Positions 63,061-64,000 of a DNA stretch of 64,000 nt are shown piece after piece (position 1 is the stretch's first letter; each line of letters starts with the position of its first letter). Source of the DNA: Massilia aurea (GTDB lineage: Bacteria; Pseudomonadota; Gammaproteobacteria; Burkholderiales; Burkholderiaceae_D); the NCBI RefSeq assembly GCF_014200505.1, contig NZ_JACHBX010000003.1, positions 186,001 through 250,000 of the forward strand, in the 5' to 3' direction. The position numbers were made by a program, and so were the translations under genes. A model generated the notes under the pieces. It did no database searches. It worked only from the letters and a program-made list of their open reading frames with translations, and had not been told where the DNA came from.

Positions 63061-64000
63061 TTATCCGAGCGCCGCGACGACCGCGTTGCCCATCTCTTCG
63101 GTGCCCACGCGGGTGGACCCTGCTTCGTGAATATCTGGTGTACGCAGACCCTGTGCCAGCACGCGTTTGACGGCGTTGTCGATGCGGTCGGCTTGCTCCG
63201 TCAGGCCAAAGGTAAAGCGCAGCATCATCGCAGCCGAAAGGATCGTCGCCAGCGGATTGGCCACGCCCTGCCCCGCGATGTCCGGCGCCGAACCGTGCGA
63301 TGGCTCGTACAGGCCCTTGTTGTTCGCATCGAGCGAGGCCGATGGCAGCATGCCGATCGAACCGGTCAGCATCGCGGCGGCGTCCGACAGGATATCGCCG
63401 AACATGTTGCCGGTCACGAGCACATCGAATTTTTTCGGCGCCCGCACCAGTTGCATGGCGGCGTTATCGACGTACATGTGATCGAGTTCGACGCCGGCGT
63501 ATTCCTTGTGCACGTCGGTGACGATATCGCGCCAGAACTGGCCCGTTTCGAGCACATTGGCCTTGTCGACGCTGGTCACGCGCTTGTCGCGTTTCAGCGC
63601 GGCCTGGAATGCCACGTGCGCGATGCGGCGGATTTCGCCTTCGGCGTAGCGCATCGTGTCGAAGCCTTCGCGCTGGCCCTTGAACGGGCCGTCCGGGCAT
63701 TCGCGCACGCCGCGCGGCTTGCCGAAGTAGATGTCGCCCGTCAGTTCTCGAATGATCAGGATATCCAGGCCCGACACGACTTCGGGCTTGAGGGTCGAGG
63801 CGCCGGCCAGCTCCGGGTACAGAATCGCCGGACGCAAATTGGCGAACAGGCCAAGTTCGCGGCGCAGGCCAAGAATCGCCTGCTCCGGGCGCAGCGCACG
63901 CTCGAGCCCATCGTATTTATAATCGCCCACGGCGCCGAACAGCACCGCGTCGGCATCCTTGGCCAGCTTGAGCGTGCTGTCGGGCAGCGGGTGGCCGTGC
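63061..64000 (-). CDS. leuB: 3-isopropylmalate dehydrogenase, 5' end beyond window
   Basis: The frame is open to the window end, so the N-terminal part of the gene is missing. Visible are [34 protein letters not shown] and [17 protein letters not shown]. The metal-binding [20 protein letters not shown] and [26 protein letters not shown], then [18 protein letters not shown], follow. These are diagnostic of LeuB, the NAD-dependent oxidative decarboxylase of leucine synthesis. The apparent Met at 63945 is an internal GTG (Val) and not the start. Confidence 0.97.
   Translation of the reverse strand, partial: HGHPLPDSTLKLAKDADAVLFGAVGDYKYDGLERALRPEQAILGLRRELGLFANLRPAILYPELAGASTLKPEVVSGLDILIIRELTGDIYFGKPRGVRECPDGPFKGQREGFDTMRYAEGEIRRIAHVAFQAALKRDKRVTSVDKANVLETGQFWRDIVTDVHKEYAGVELDHMYVDNAAMQLVRAPKKFDVLVTGNMFGDILSDAAAMLTGSIGMLPSASLDANNKGLYEPSHGSAPDIAGQGVANPLATILSAAMMLRFTFGLTEQADRIDNAVKRVLAQGLRTPDIHEAGSTRVGTEEMGNAVVAALG

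Overview
The window reads as a chromosomal segment of a GC-rich betaproteobacterium, most likely Oxalobacteraceae in the Massilia/Telluria/Duganella range. The genus is an inference. Supporting points are a DUF2863 protein, a PEP-CTERM protein behind a sigma-54 promoter, an acnA tail of beta/gammaproteobacterial type, and the block leuB-asd-fimV-truA-trpF-trpB-trpA-accD-folC-dedD-cvpA-purF in the order usual for Burkholderiales. The large open frames antisense to real genes are a by-product of the base composition and are not annotated.

Layout. 1-7.5 kb: end of acnA, a REP-like palindrome, an Fe(II)/2-oxoglutarate hydroxylase (piuC) behind a perfect Fur box, DUF2863, UDP-galactopyranose mutase, and a minus-strand group of serine hydrolase, CYTH protein, M14 carboxypeptidase and a small unknown. 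7.6-9.2 kb: two divergent stress-type genes (KGG/con-10 protein and a disordered hydrophilic protein) separated by mirror-image promoter-like elements. 9.4-14.3 kb: a decayed glycosyltransferase, a GmhB-like phosphatase, a CDF exporter with a divergent MerR regulator, ZntB and an IS1595-family element. 14.4-29.7 kb: a signalling region with three hybrid or classical histidine kinases on the plus strand (two of them hybrid), one hybrid kinase on the minus strand, a GNAT enzyme, an HTH-REC regulator, a PAS chemoreceptor translationally coupled to an HD-GYP phosphodiesterase, a hexapeptide acyltransferase and a broken partial copy of the HD-GYP gene. 30-31 kb: the PEP-CTERM gene and tRNA-Pro(GGG).

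31-48.5 kb is mostly housekeeping: LplT-PlsC fusion, homoserine dehydrogenase, alanine-type aminotransferase, Mth938-like protein, Bcp peroxiredoxin, PhoH2, an MBL hydrolase, a lipoprotein, Pit phosphate transporter with its DUF47 partner, the rpsF-priB-rpsR-rplI operon with dnaB, lexA with an SOS box, and a Sel1-like secreted protein. 47-64 kb is the long minus-strand biosynthetic block leuB-asd-fimV-truA-trpF-trpB-trpA-(repeat island)-accD-folC-dedD-cvpA-purF-CGS-family enzyme. It is interrupted between trpA and accD by an array of GGGTCAGAGTCGAATT repeats that encloses a small DUF3566-like membrane protein gene.

The most interesting non-coding signals are: (1) divergent GTCCTACA-N16-TCCTAT elements between the stress genes; (2) a Fur-repressed promoter followed by an intrinsic terminator, a candidate iron-regulated small RNA or attenuated leader; (3) a duplicated upstream box and sigma-54 promoter for the PEP-CTERM gene; (4) recurring (T/A)AACGAAT boxes in the promoters of the signalling region; and (5) the trpA-accD repeat array. 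No complete, clearly new multi-gene system such as a defence island or CRISPR array was seen.
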